Positions 8,343 through 14,251 of a stretch of DNA of 19,251 nt are shown here, piece after piece. The notes below the pieces were generated by a model. That model made no database searches and was not told where the DNA came from. It saw only the letters and a program-made list of their open reading frames with translations. The position numbers and the translations under genes are program-made. How positions within the stretch are numbered: the first letter of the stretch is position 1; every line of letters starts with the position of its first letter. Source of the stretch: JBFHRB01 sp041591915 (lineage in GTDB: Bacteria > Actinomycetota > Nitriliruptoria > Nitriliruptorales > Nitriliruptoraceae); NCBI GenBank assembly GCA_041591915.1, contig JBFHRB010000030.1:1-19251 (forward strand), written 5' to 3'.

Positions 8343-9065
8343 ATGCCCCTCACCCTCTACCCGGCAGTCGACATCAAGGACGGCCGCGCCGTCCGCCTGA
8401 CACAGGGCAAGGCCGACGAGGAGACCGTGTACGACGTCGACCCGGTCGCGGCCGCGCAACGGTGGGCGGACGCGGGGGCCGAGTGGCTCCACGTGGTCGA
8501 CCTCGACGCGGCCTTCACGGGCGAGCCCCGCAACCGCCACCTGATCGCTGCCATCGTCGAGGCGACCGGCCTGCCGGTCCAGGCCAGCGGAGGCGTGCGG
8601 ACCATCGAGGACGTCGAGAACTCGCTCGGCTACGGCGCCGAGCGCGTCGTCATCGGCACGATGGCGCTCGCCAACCCGGCCTTCGTCGCGGAGGTCCTCG
8701 ATCGGGTGGGGCCGCGCATCGCGGTCGGCCTGGATGCCGAGGGTCGGGTCCTCAAGGCCCGTGGTTGGACCGAGGAGTCGGGTGACCTCTTCGAGGCGCT
8801 CGAGGCCTTCTCCGGGATGGGCGTCCCGCGCTTCGTCTACACCGACATCACCAAGGACGGCATGCTGCAGGGGCCGAACGTCGAGATGCTGAAGCAGGTC
8901 GCGGATGCCACGGATGCCGCGGTCACGGCGAGCGGCGGCGTCTCGAGCCTCGACGACCTGCGGACGCTCCAGGGGTGCCACGAGCGCGTCGATGCGGCGA
9001 TCGTCGGGAAGGCGCTGTACGCGGATGCGTTCACCCTCGAGGAGGCACTGGAGGCGACGCGGTGA
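8343..9065 (+). CDS. hisA: ProFAR isomerase, probable bifunctional PriA (HisA/TrpF)
   Basis: A 240-residue TIM barrel that isomerises ProFAR to PRFAR. Catalytic Asp10 (YPAVDIKDG) and Asp168 (TDITKDG) are in place. The protein resembles the actinobacterial PriA branch: Arg18 in GRAVRL and the Arg140-Gly-Trp142 motif (KARGW) followed by SGDL, plus SGGVSSLDDL and AIVGKALYA. In PriA the equivalent arginines let one active site also perform the TrpF reaction. The trp genes in this window lack trpF, which fits. Bifunctionality is inferred, not shown. The ATG follows AGGGA at 8331-8335 by seven bases; a longer in-frame upstream extension overlaps hisH and is not supported. Confidence 0.93.
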   Translation: MPLTLYPAVDIKDGRAVRLTQGKADEETVYDVDPVAAAQRWADAGAEWLHVVDLDAAFTGEPRNRHLIAAIVEATGLPVQASGGVRTIEDVENSLGYGAERVVIGTMALANPAFVAEVLDRVGPRIAVGLDAEGRVLKARGWTEESGDLFEALEAFSGMGVPRFVYTDITKDGMLQGPNVEMLKQVADATDAAVTASGGVSSLDDLRTLQGCHERVDAAIVGKALYADAFTLEEALEATR

Positions 9066-9877
9066 CCACGACCGAAGACGGCCTGGCCGTACGGGTCATC
9101 CCGTGCCTCGACGTCACCGAGGGCCGGGTCGTCAAGGGCATCCGGTTCGTGGACCTGCGTGACGCAGGCGATCCCGTCGAGCTGGCCGCCACCTACGACC
9201 GGGAGGGTGCCGACGAGCTCGTGTTCCTCGACATCACGGCGAGCTCCGACGATCGCGAGATCATGGAGGACGTGGTCCGCCGGACCGCCGAGCAGGTCTT
9301 CATCCCGCTCACGGTCGGCGGCGGCATCCGGACGGCGGACGACGTCCGCCGGATGCTGCGGGCCGGCGCGGACAAGGTGGCCCTGAACACGGCGGCGGTG
9401 AACCGACCCGAGGTCCTCAGCGAGGCGGCCGACCGCTTCGGCTCGCAGTGCATCGTGTCGGCCATCGACGCCCGCCGGCGGGACCCCGACGACCCGTCAG
9501 CGGGCTGGGAGGTCTACATCCACGGAGGCCGCACACCGACGGGGATCGACGCGGTCGGGTGGGCCGCCGAGTGCGAGCGACGCGGCGCCGGCGAGATCCT
9601 GCTCACGTCGATGGACCGCGACGGAACCAAGGTCGGCTTCGACACGGCCCTGCTGGACGCGGTCACGTCGGTCGTGAACGTGCCCGTGATCGCCAGTGGC
9701 GGGGCGGGAACGTCCGAGCACATGGCCGAGGGCGTCACGCTGGGCGGGGCCAGTGCCGTACTGGCGGCGTCCATCTTCCATTTCGGTGAGCTCCGGATCT
9801 CGGAGGTCAAGGACATCATGGCCCAGCACGGCGTCGCGGTCCGGCGCGTGGAGGTCGAGGAGGCACCCGATGCGTGA
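9062..9877 (+). CDS. hisF: Imidazole glycerol phosphate synthase, cyclase subunit
   Basis: A 271-residue TIM barrel that combines PRFAR with ammonia from HisH to give IGP and AICAR. Catalytic aspartates are Asp17 (VIPCLDVTEGRVVKG) and Asp136 (SAIDARR). FVDLRDAGDPVELA, TVGGGIRTADDV and SGGAGTSEHM are further family motifs. The start GTG overlaps the hisA stop by four bases. The protein is slightly longer than most HisF because of an N-terminal extension of about six residues and an acidic C-terminal tail. Its end overlaps the next gene by eight bases. Confidence 0.96.
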   Translation: MTTTEDGLAVRVIPCLDVTEGRVVKGIRFVDLRDAGDPVELAATYDREGADELVFLDITASSDDREIMEDVVRRTAEQVFIPLTVGGGIRTADDVRRMLRAGADKVALNTAAVNRPEVLSEAADRFGSQCIVSAIDARRRDPDDPSAGWEVYIHGGRTPTGIDAVGWAAECERRGAGEILLTSMDRDGTKVGFDTALLDAVTSVVNVPVIASGGAGTSEHMAEGVTLGGASAVLAASIFHFGELRISEVKDIMAQHGVAVRRVEVEEAPDA

Positions 9878-10397
9878 TGCGTTCGTACGTTCCGGTCGCG
9901 TGGCCCTCGGCTTCGGCGACAGCGAGATCTGCCCCCAGTGCGGCGCCACGTGGCTCCGGCCCGCCGAGGAGACCAAGGCCGTCATCGAAGGTGCGCGCCG
10001 GCGGTTCGAGAGCCTGCTCGCCCACGACCACCGCGCCCCGACCCCGGAGGGCACCTGGACCCCCGAGGGCTACACCATGCACACGGGGGACTGGCTCCGC
10101 ATCTGGGCCGAGCGCCTGATCGCGGTCGACGCCCACCCCGAACGGCCGCTGACGCCGATGGACCAGGACGAGCTGGCGGCCGTCCGCCGGTACGACAGCG
10201 TCGGCGCAGCGGAGGCGCTCTGGGCACTGGAGCGGGGTGCGGCGGACGTCCTGGCGGTGGCGGACCGGGTGGGCCGGCTGGAGTTCGACCACCCGGTCTG
10301 GGGACCGGCGGAGACCGACTCCATCCTCAGCTGGCTCGCGCACGAGGTGGACCACCACGCCTGGGACGTGACCCGGGGCGTGGGCGTCGCCCTCTAG
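9870..10397 (+). CDS. DinB-like putative metal-dependent protein
   Basis: A 175-residue protein with helix spacing and a histidine pattern like the DinB/MDMPI (mycothiol-dependent isomerase) fold: His71 in MHTGDWLRIW, and His158 and His162 in SWLAHEVDHHAWDV (HxxxH). These would form the metal site. A CPQC pair at residues 21-24 is unusual for the fold. Actinobacterial members often use mycothiol or remain uncharacterised. The ATG sits inside the hisF end (8-base overlap), so it is the last gene of the his operon and translationally coupled. No direct histidine-pathway role can be read from sequence. Its TAG stop shares the CTAG tetranucleotide with the convergent gene. Confidence 0.75.
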   Translation: MRDAFVRSGRVALGFGDSEICPQCGATWLRPAEETKAVIEGARRRFESLLAHDHRAPTPEGTWTPEGYTMHTGDWLRIWAERLIAVDAHPERPLTPMDQDELAAVRRYDSVGAAEALWALERGAADVLAVADRVGRLEFDHPVWGPAETDSILSWLAHEVDHHAWDVTRGVGVAL

Positions 10398-10870
10398 CGC
10401 GCGATCAGGCGGACGGCGAGCTCGACCGCCTCGGTCGCACCGCTCGCACGGTGGATGCCGTCGTCCCCACCATCGGGGGGCCGAAGCCCCCACGAGTCGA
10501 GCGCGACGACGGGCTTGCCGAGCTTGCGCGCCAGGGCGATCTCGGAGAGCGTCCCGAACTCCCCGCCGATCGCGATCACCACGTCGGCTGCACGGACGAC
10601 GAGGCCGTTGCGGAGCTCGCCGAGCCCGGTCGGCAGCGCGATGTGGACGTGCGGGTTGGCCTCGGACCGGTCGTCACCGGGCAGGATCCCGATCGTGACC
10701 CCGCCGGCCGCCTCGGCCCCGGCGCAGGCGGCCTCCATCACACCACCGCGCCCGCCGGAGACGAGGATCGCGCCGACCTCGGCGGCCGCCCGCCCGACCT
10801 CGTGGGCGAGCGCGAGCCGGGGTGACGCCTCCTCGGCGCCCCCGACCACCGCGATGTAGAAGCCGTCGAT
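10394..10870 (-). CDS. LOG/TIGR00725-family protein (Rossmann fold), start codon apparently ATC
   Basis: The protein (about 158 residues) has the motifs of the DprA/LOG-related TIGR00725 family: YIAVVGGAEEAS at the N terminus, SGGRGGVMEAACAGA, TIGILPG, IPTGLGE-like ALPTGLGELRN, and IGGEFGTLSEIALA, which matches the PGGxGTxxE nucleotide-phosphate-binding pattern. LOG members release cytokinin-type bases from nucleotide monophosphates; for this family the substrate is unknown. The frame stays open upstream, but there it is only the antisense of the divergent proline-rich gene. No ATG, GTG or TTG occurs in frame at the expected N terminus. The ATC at 10870-10868, preceded by GGTGGG, gives a family-like IDGFYIAVVGG start. 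Its stop overlaps the DinB-like gene. Confidence 0.82.
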   Translation of the reverse strand: MDGFYIAVVGGAEEASPRLALAHEVGRAAAEVGAILVSGGRGGVMEAACAGAEAAGGVTIGILPGDDRSEANPHVHIALPTGLGELRNGLVVRAADVVIAIGGEFGTLSEIALARKLGKPVVALDSWGLRPPDGGDDGIHRASGATEAVELAVRLIAR

Positions 10871-10901
10871 CGTCCGCCCACCAGCCGTGTCCGCGGCAGT
10901 A

Positions 10902-10920
10902 GACCACGGCGCACGTGGTC
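10902..10920. promoter_or_regulatory. Perfect 7-5-7 inverted repeat, candidate operator
   Basis: GACCACG, a five-base spacer GCGCA, then CGTGGTC: seven-base arms pair perfectly. It is the only such element I found in the divergent region between the LOG-type gene and the proline-rich surface protein. It covers the expected -35 position of the surface-protein promoter (its -10 is at 10936), so a bound dimeric regulator could control that gene and perhaps both. The regulator is not in the window. Confidence 0.5.
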
Positions 10921-10935
10921 CAGCAGGGACCCGGC

Positions 10936-10941
10936 TAGCGT
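10936..10941 (+). promoter_or_regulatory. Candidate -10 box (TAGCGT) of a leaderless gene
   Basis: TAGCGT ends eight bases before the ATG at 10950, so transcription would begin at or very near the A of the start codon. The same hexamer at the same distance precedes the response regulator at 13529. No Shine-Dalgarno lies between. No clear -35. Confidence 0.55.
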
Positions 10942-10949
10942 CGGGCTCG

Positions 10950-11579
10950 ATGGGGACGACACGACGGGGACTGTGGCGGGCTGCCGCGGCCGCCCTCTTG
11001 ACGCTGCTCCTGGCGGCCCCGGCGGCCGGGCAGGAACCGTCGGACCCGCCGTCACCGACGCCCACGCCGTCACCGACGCCCACGCCGACGCCAGAGCCGG
11101 AGCCGTCGCCGACGCCCCCTCCCTCGCCGGATCCCGGACCGACGCTGACGGTCAGTCCGGAACCAGAGCCGGAGCCGTCGCCTGAGCTGTCCGCCGAGCC
11201 GGAGCCGTCGCCCGAGCCGGAGCCGTCGCCCGAGCCCGCACCCGAGCCTTCGCCCGAGCCGTCGCCACCATCACCTCCTCCGCCGCGACCACGGCCCTCG
11301 CCGTCCCCGTCCCCGTCGCCGAGCCCCAGCCCGTCGCCGAGCCCGTCCCCGAGTCCGACGCCGAGCCCGTCACCGACCCCCAGCCCGAGTCCGTCGCCCA
11401 CGGTCGCCCCGACTCCGACCCCGACCCCGACGCTGATACCCGTGACCGTGGAGGTCCCCGACACCTCGGGTCGGCGCGCGATCGCGCGGGTGCTGTGGGT
11501 CGGCATCGCCGGGTTCGCGCTCTGGCGCGGCGCCGGTGTCGTCCGGTGGGCGCGGAGGGCCAGGATCTGGCGGCGGTAG
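10950..11579 (+). CDS. Pro/Ser/Glu-rich surface protein with C-terminal membrane anchor
   Basis: A 209-residue protein of three parts. Residues 1-27 are a Sec signal peptide (RR, a hydrophobic run, and an APAAG cleavage region). Residues 29-161 are a low-complexity stalk of PT, PEPEPSPE and SPSP repeats. About residues 175-198 form one hydrophobic span followed by an Arg-rich tail (WARRARIWRR), giving an outside-stalk, inside-tail topology. Such stalks usually span the cell wall. No enzymatic or binding domain is visible and I do not recognise a named family. The ATG has a leaderless-type -10 upstream; the frame is open further upstream but that region is the promoter. Its TAG stop is part of the next candidate -10. 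Real translation is supported by the signal peptide, stalk and anchor order. Confidence 0.75.
   Translation: MGTTRRGLWRAAAAALLTLLLAAPAAGQEPSDPPSPTPTPSPTPTPTPEPEPSPTPPPSPDPGPTLTVSPEPEPEPSPELSAEPEPSPEPEPSPEPAPEPSPEPSPPSPPPPRPRPSPSPSPSPSPSPSPSPSPSPTPSPSPTPSPSPSPTVAPTPTPTPTLIPVTVEVPDTSGRRAIARVLWVGIAGFALWRGAGVVRWARRARIWRR
11034..11432 (+). repeat. Low-complexity Pro/Ser/Thr/Glu-rich repeat region
   Basis: About 133 codons of short tandem motifs with proline at nearly every second position: PTPT at both ends, a central PEPEPSPE part and an uninterrupted SP run. At DNA level these are short, imperfect repeats of 6 to 18 bases. Expect length variation and assembly difficulty here. Confidence 0.85.
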
Positions 11580-11582
11580 GCT
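11577..11582 (+). promoter_or_regulatory. Candidate -10 box (TAGGCT) before hisI, overlapping a stop codon
   Basis: TAGGCT begins with the TAG stop codon of the proline-rich gene and lies 31 bases before the hisI ATG. It would give hisI-trpE its own promoter, apart from the main his operon. Motif-based prediction. Confidence 0.4.
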
Positions 11583-11613
11583 CCGCGGCCGCTCCCCGTA
11601 CCTCGAGGCCCCG

Positions 11614-11964
11614 ATGTCCCTGACCGACGCCCAGCTGGCCGTGCTGAAGTTCGACGACCGCGGACTCATCCCGGCGGTCGTGCAGCAGCACGACTCCGGC
11701 GAGGTCCTCATGGTGGCCTACATGAACGCCGAGTCGCTGGGCATGACGCTCGACAAGGGTGAGACCGTGTTCTGGTCACGCTCGCGGCAGGAGCTGTGGC
11801 ACAAGGGCGCGACCTCGGGCAACACCCAGAAGGTCAAGGAGCTGCTGTACGACTGTGACGGCGACTGCCTGGTCGTCAAGGTCGACATCGGGCCGGACAA
11901 CGTCGCCTGCCACACCGGGGAGCGGACCTGCTTCTTCCGCGCGCTGGAGGACGTCGAGGCGTGA
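11614..11964 (+). CDS. hisI: Phosphoribosyl-AMP cyclohydrolase
   Basis: A 116-residue single-domain enzyme that opens the adenine ring of PR-AMP to give ProFAR, the substrate of HisA. Visible family features are VLMVAYMNAESL, TVFWSRSRQELWHKGATSGN, the metal-binding Asp/Cys cluster in YDCDGDCLVVKVD, and the CHTGERTCFFR zinc motif. It lacks the HisE pyrophosphatase domain, so hisE is separate. It is detached from the main his operon and coupled to trpE by a GTGA overlap, an order also known from other actinobacteria. An upstream GTG in the same frame is not supported by homology. Confidence 0.96.
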   Translation: MSLTDAQLAVLKFDDRGLIPAVVQQHDSGEVLMVAYMNAESLGMTLDKGETVFWSRSRQELWHKGATSGNTQKVKELLYDCDGDCLVVKVDIGPDNVACHTGERTCFFRALEDVEA

Positions 11965-13448
11965 GTGCCGCCCGGATCCGGCCGACCCGCGAGGAGTTCC
12001 TGGCGCTGGCCGCCGAGCACGCGGTCGTGCCCGTCTGGCGCGAGGTGCTCGCCGACGTCGAGACGCCCCTGTCGGTCTACGCCAAGCTCAGCGGCTCGGG
12101 GCCGTCGTTCCTGCTCGAATCGGCCGAGCACGGCGAGCGCTGGGGTCGCTACTCCTTCGTCGGCATCGACCCCCTGCTGACGCTGCGCGGCCGCGACGGG
12201 CGGGTCGAGTGGGAAGGTGAGCCACCGGCCGCCGCGGCCGAGGCTGACGGCGCACTCGATGCGCTCAAGCGCGTGACGGACGCGTTCACGATCCCGCCGC
12301 TGCCCGATCTCCCGCCCCTCCACTCGGGAGCGGTCGGGTACGTCGCGTACGACGCGGTGCGCGAGATCGAGGACATCCCCGACACCGGCGAGGACGACCT
12401 CGGTGTCCCGGACGTCGTGATGATGGTGCCGCGCCACATCATCGGGCTCGACCACCTCGGCCAGAAGATGACCGTGGTGACGACCGTCATCGTCGGTGAC
12501 GACCCCGGGGCGCAGTACGACGACGCGGTCGCGGCGACGAACGGCGTGGTCGATCGCCTTGCGGCGACCGCACCGACGAGGCCTGTGTCGCCGCCTCAGC
12601 TGGTGCCGATCGACGACGTCGCCTCGAACGTCACCTCGGAGCGCTACGCCGAGATGGTCGAGGCGGTCAAGGAGTACGTACGCGCCGGCGACACGTTCCA
12701 GACGGTCGTCTCACAGCGCTTCCAGCTCGAGACCCCGGCCACGCCCTTCGACATCTACCGGGTGCTCCGCGTCATCAACCCGTCCCCGTACCTCTACCTG
12801 TTCGACCTCGAGGACTTCCACATCGTCGGGTCGTCGCCCGAGGCACTGGTGCAGGTGCACGGCAGCCACGTCGAGACCTGGCCCATCGCGGGTACGCGCA
12901 AGCGGGGCGAGACGCCCGAGCGTGACCGGGAGCTCGAGCGTGAGCTGCTGGCCGACGACAAGGAGCGCGCGGAGCACGTGATGCTCGTCGACCTCGGGCG
13001 CAACGACCTCGGCCGCGTCTGCGACTACGGCACCGTGAAGGTGTCCGACATGATGACGATCGAGCGCTACAGCCACGTCATGCACATCGTGAGCCGGGTC
13101 CACGGCCGGCTGAGGGACGGGCTCGGCCCGGTCGACGTGCTGCGTGCCGTCTTCCCGGCCGGCACGGTCAGCGGCGCCCCGAAGGTCCGGGCGATGCAGA
13201 TCATCGACGAGCTGGAGCCCACGCGACGCGGTGTGTACGCCGGGGCGGTCGGGTACGTCGACTTCAGCGGCAACCTGGATTCCTGCATCGCGATCCGGAC
13301 GCTCGTGGTGAAGGACGGCGTCGCCTACGGCCAGGCCGGTGCGGGGATCGTCGCCGACTCGATCCCCAGCCGCGAGGACCTCGAGTGCCGCAACAAGGCG
13401 CGCGCGATGCTCAGCGCGGTGCGCGCCGCCGAGGCGATGCACGACTAG
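11961..13448 (+). CDS. trpE: Anthranilate synthase component I
   Basis: A 495-residue chorismate-binding enzyme that makes anthranilate with ammonia from TrpG. The N-terminal LLES (residues 51-54) with the following RWGRYSFVG is the tryptophan feedback-binding site. The catalytic domain shows NPSPYLYLFDLEDFHIVGSSPE, PIAGTRKRG, LVDLGRNDLGRV, FPAGTVSGAPKVRAM, GAVGYVDFSGN and QAGAGIVADS, all expected for TrpE. It starts at GTG overlapping the hisI stop. No trpG, trpD or leader-peptide attenuator is present. A conserved feedback site suggests control by end-product inhibition. Confidence 0.97.
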   Translation: MSAARIRPTREEFLALAAEHAVVPVWREVLADVETPLSVYAKLSGSGPSFLLESAEHGERWGRYSFVGIDPLLTLRGRDGRVEWEGEPPAAAAEADGALDALKRVTDAFTIPPLPDLPPLHSGAVGYVAYDAVREIEDIPDTGEDDLGVPDVVMMVPRHIIGLDHLGQKMTVVTTVIVGDDPGAQYDDAVAATNGVVDRLAATAPTRPVSPPQLVPIDDVASNVTSERYAEMVEAVKEYVRAGDTFQTVVSQRFQLETPATPFDIYRVLRVINPSPYLYLFDLEDFHIVGSSPEALVQVHGSHVETWPIAGTRKRGETPERDRELERELLADDKERAEHVMLVDLGRNDLGRVCDYGTVKVSDMMTIERYSHVMHIVSRVHGRLRDGLGPVDVLRAVFPAGTVSGAPKVRAMQIIDELEPTRRGVYAGAVGYVDFSGNLDSCIAIRTLVVKDGVAYGQAGAGIVADSIPSREDLECRNKARAMLSAVRAAEAMHD

Positions 13449-13477
13449 AGCGCAGGTGCCCGGGGGATCGTGGGGCC

Positions 13478-13510
13478 CTCACGGTGCCTTCATGGCTTCT
13501 TCACGCCTCG
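13478..13510 (+). promoter_or_regulatory. Three tandem 11-base direct repeats, candidate OmpR/PhoB-type operator
   Basis: CTCACGGTGCC, TTCATGGCTTC and TTCACGCCTCG lie head to tail with an exact 11-base period and share YTCAYG at their starts. Direct repeats of about one helical turn are typical binding sites of OmpR/PhoB-family regulators, and these resemble the actinobacterial PhoP (PHO box) type. The last unit ends four bases before the -10 of a gene that encodes an OmpR-family regulator, so autoregulation is the natural reading. The site overlaps the -35 position. Confidence 0.6.
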
Positions 13511-13514
13511 GAGG

Positions 13515-13520
13515 TAGCGT
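13515..13520 (+). promoter_or_regulatory. Candidate -10 box (TAGCGT) of the leaderless response-regulator gene
   Basis: TAGCGT ends eight bases before ATG 13529. Hexamer and spacing match the promoter at 10936. There is no room for a Shine-Dalgarno downstream of the expected start of transcription. Confidence 0.6.
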
Positions 13521-13528
13521 CGTCTGCC

Positions 13529-14251
13529 ATGAGCGCATCCGGTGACGCCAAGGGGCGGGTGGCCGTGGTCGAGGACGACCACAAGATCGCCAACCTCCTG
13601 AAGACGTACCTCGAGGGCGAGGGCTACGCCGTCGTGCACCACGACGACGGGGACGCTGCCGACGCCGCGTTCCAGGAGTCCCTGCCGGACCTCGTGCTCC
13701 TCGACCTCATGCTCCCGGGCATGGACGGCCTGGATGTCTGTCGACGGCTGCGGGCCCGAGCCGACGTGCCGATCATCATGATCACGGCGCGCGACTCGGA
13801 GGTCGACCGCATCCTCGGCCTGGAGCTGGGTGCCGACGACTACGTGACCAAGCCGTTCAGCCCGCGGGAGGTCATGGCCCGCGTGAAGGCCGTCATGCGA
13901 CGGGCCGAGGCCGCGTCCCAGCGAGGGTCCGACGGCGACGTGCTGCGCCTCGGCAACCTGACCGTCGACCCCGCGCGCCGCGAGGTCCGCGTGGGAGACG
14001 ACGAGGTGACGCTCACGGCACGCGAGTTCGACCTCCTCGAGTACCTCGTGCGCAACCGTGGGATCGTGATGACGCGCGAGCGGATCCTCGAGGGCGTCTG
14101 GGGCTACGCCGACTACGTCGACCCGCGCACGGTCGACGTGCACGTGCGCCAGATCCGCAAGAAGCTCGCCGAGGGCTCGCCGGTCGAGACGGTCTGGGGC
14201 GTCGGCTACAAGGCCGTCGCCCCGAAGCCCGCCGAGGACAGTGGGTCGTGA
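13529..14251 (+). CDS. OmpR/PhoB-family response regulator
   Basis: A 240-residue protein. The receiver domain covers about residues 9-125, with acidic residues Glu15-Asp16-Asp17, phosphoacceptor Asp59 (LVLLDLMLPGMDG), the Thr of IMITARD and the Lys of YVTKPFSPREV. A winged-helix DNA-binding domain covers about 140-233 (LTAREFDLLEYLVRNRG, GYADYVDPRTVDVHVRQIRKKL, TVWGVGYK). The ATG at 13529 is chosen over upstream in-frame codons because it gives a normal N terminus and follows a leaderless-type -10. The gene overlaps its kinase by four bases (GTGA). It probably binds the 11-base repeats just upstream (inference). Targets beyond its own operon are unknown; the M28 lipoprotein gene downstream is a candidate. 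Confidence 0.95.
   Translation: MSASGDAKGRVAVVEDDHKIANLLKTYLEGEGYAVVHHDDGDAADAAFQESLPDLVLLDLMLPGMDGLDVCRRLRARADVPIIMITARDSEVDRILGLELGADDYVTKPFSPREVMARVKAVMRRAEAASQRGSDGDVLRLGNLTVDPARREVRVGDDEVTLTAREFDLLEYLVRNRGIVMTRERILEGVWGYADYVDPRTVDVHVRQIRKKLAEGSPVETVWGVGYKAVAPKPAEDSGS

Noticed and set aside
10871..11506. Upstream extension of the LOG-type gene to a 370-residue protein
   Set aside because: The added part is the antisense of the proline-rich stalk (Gly/Asp/Ser repeats) and would cross the divergent promoter region.
11583..11613. Search for a trp attenuator or leader peptide before hisI-trpE and before trpC
   Set aside because: Leaders are only about 20-30 bases, with no short Trp-rich frame and no alternative hairpins.
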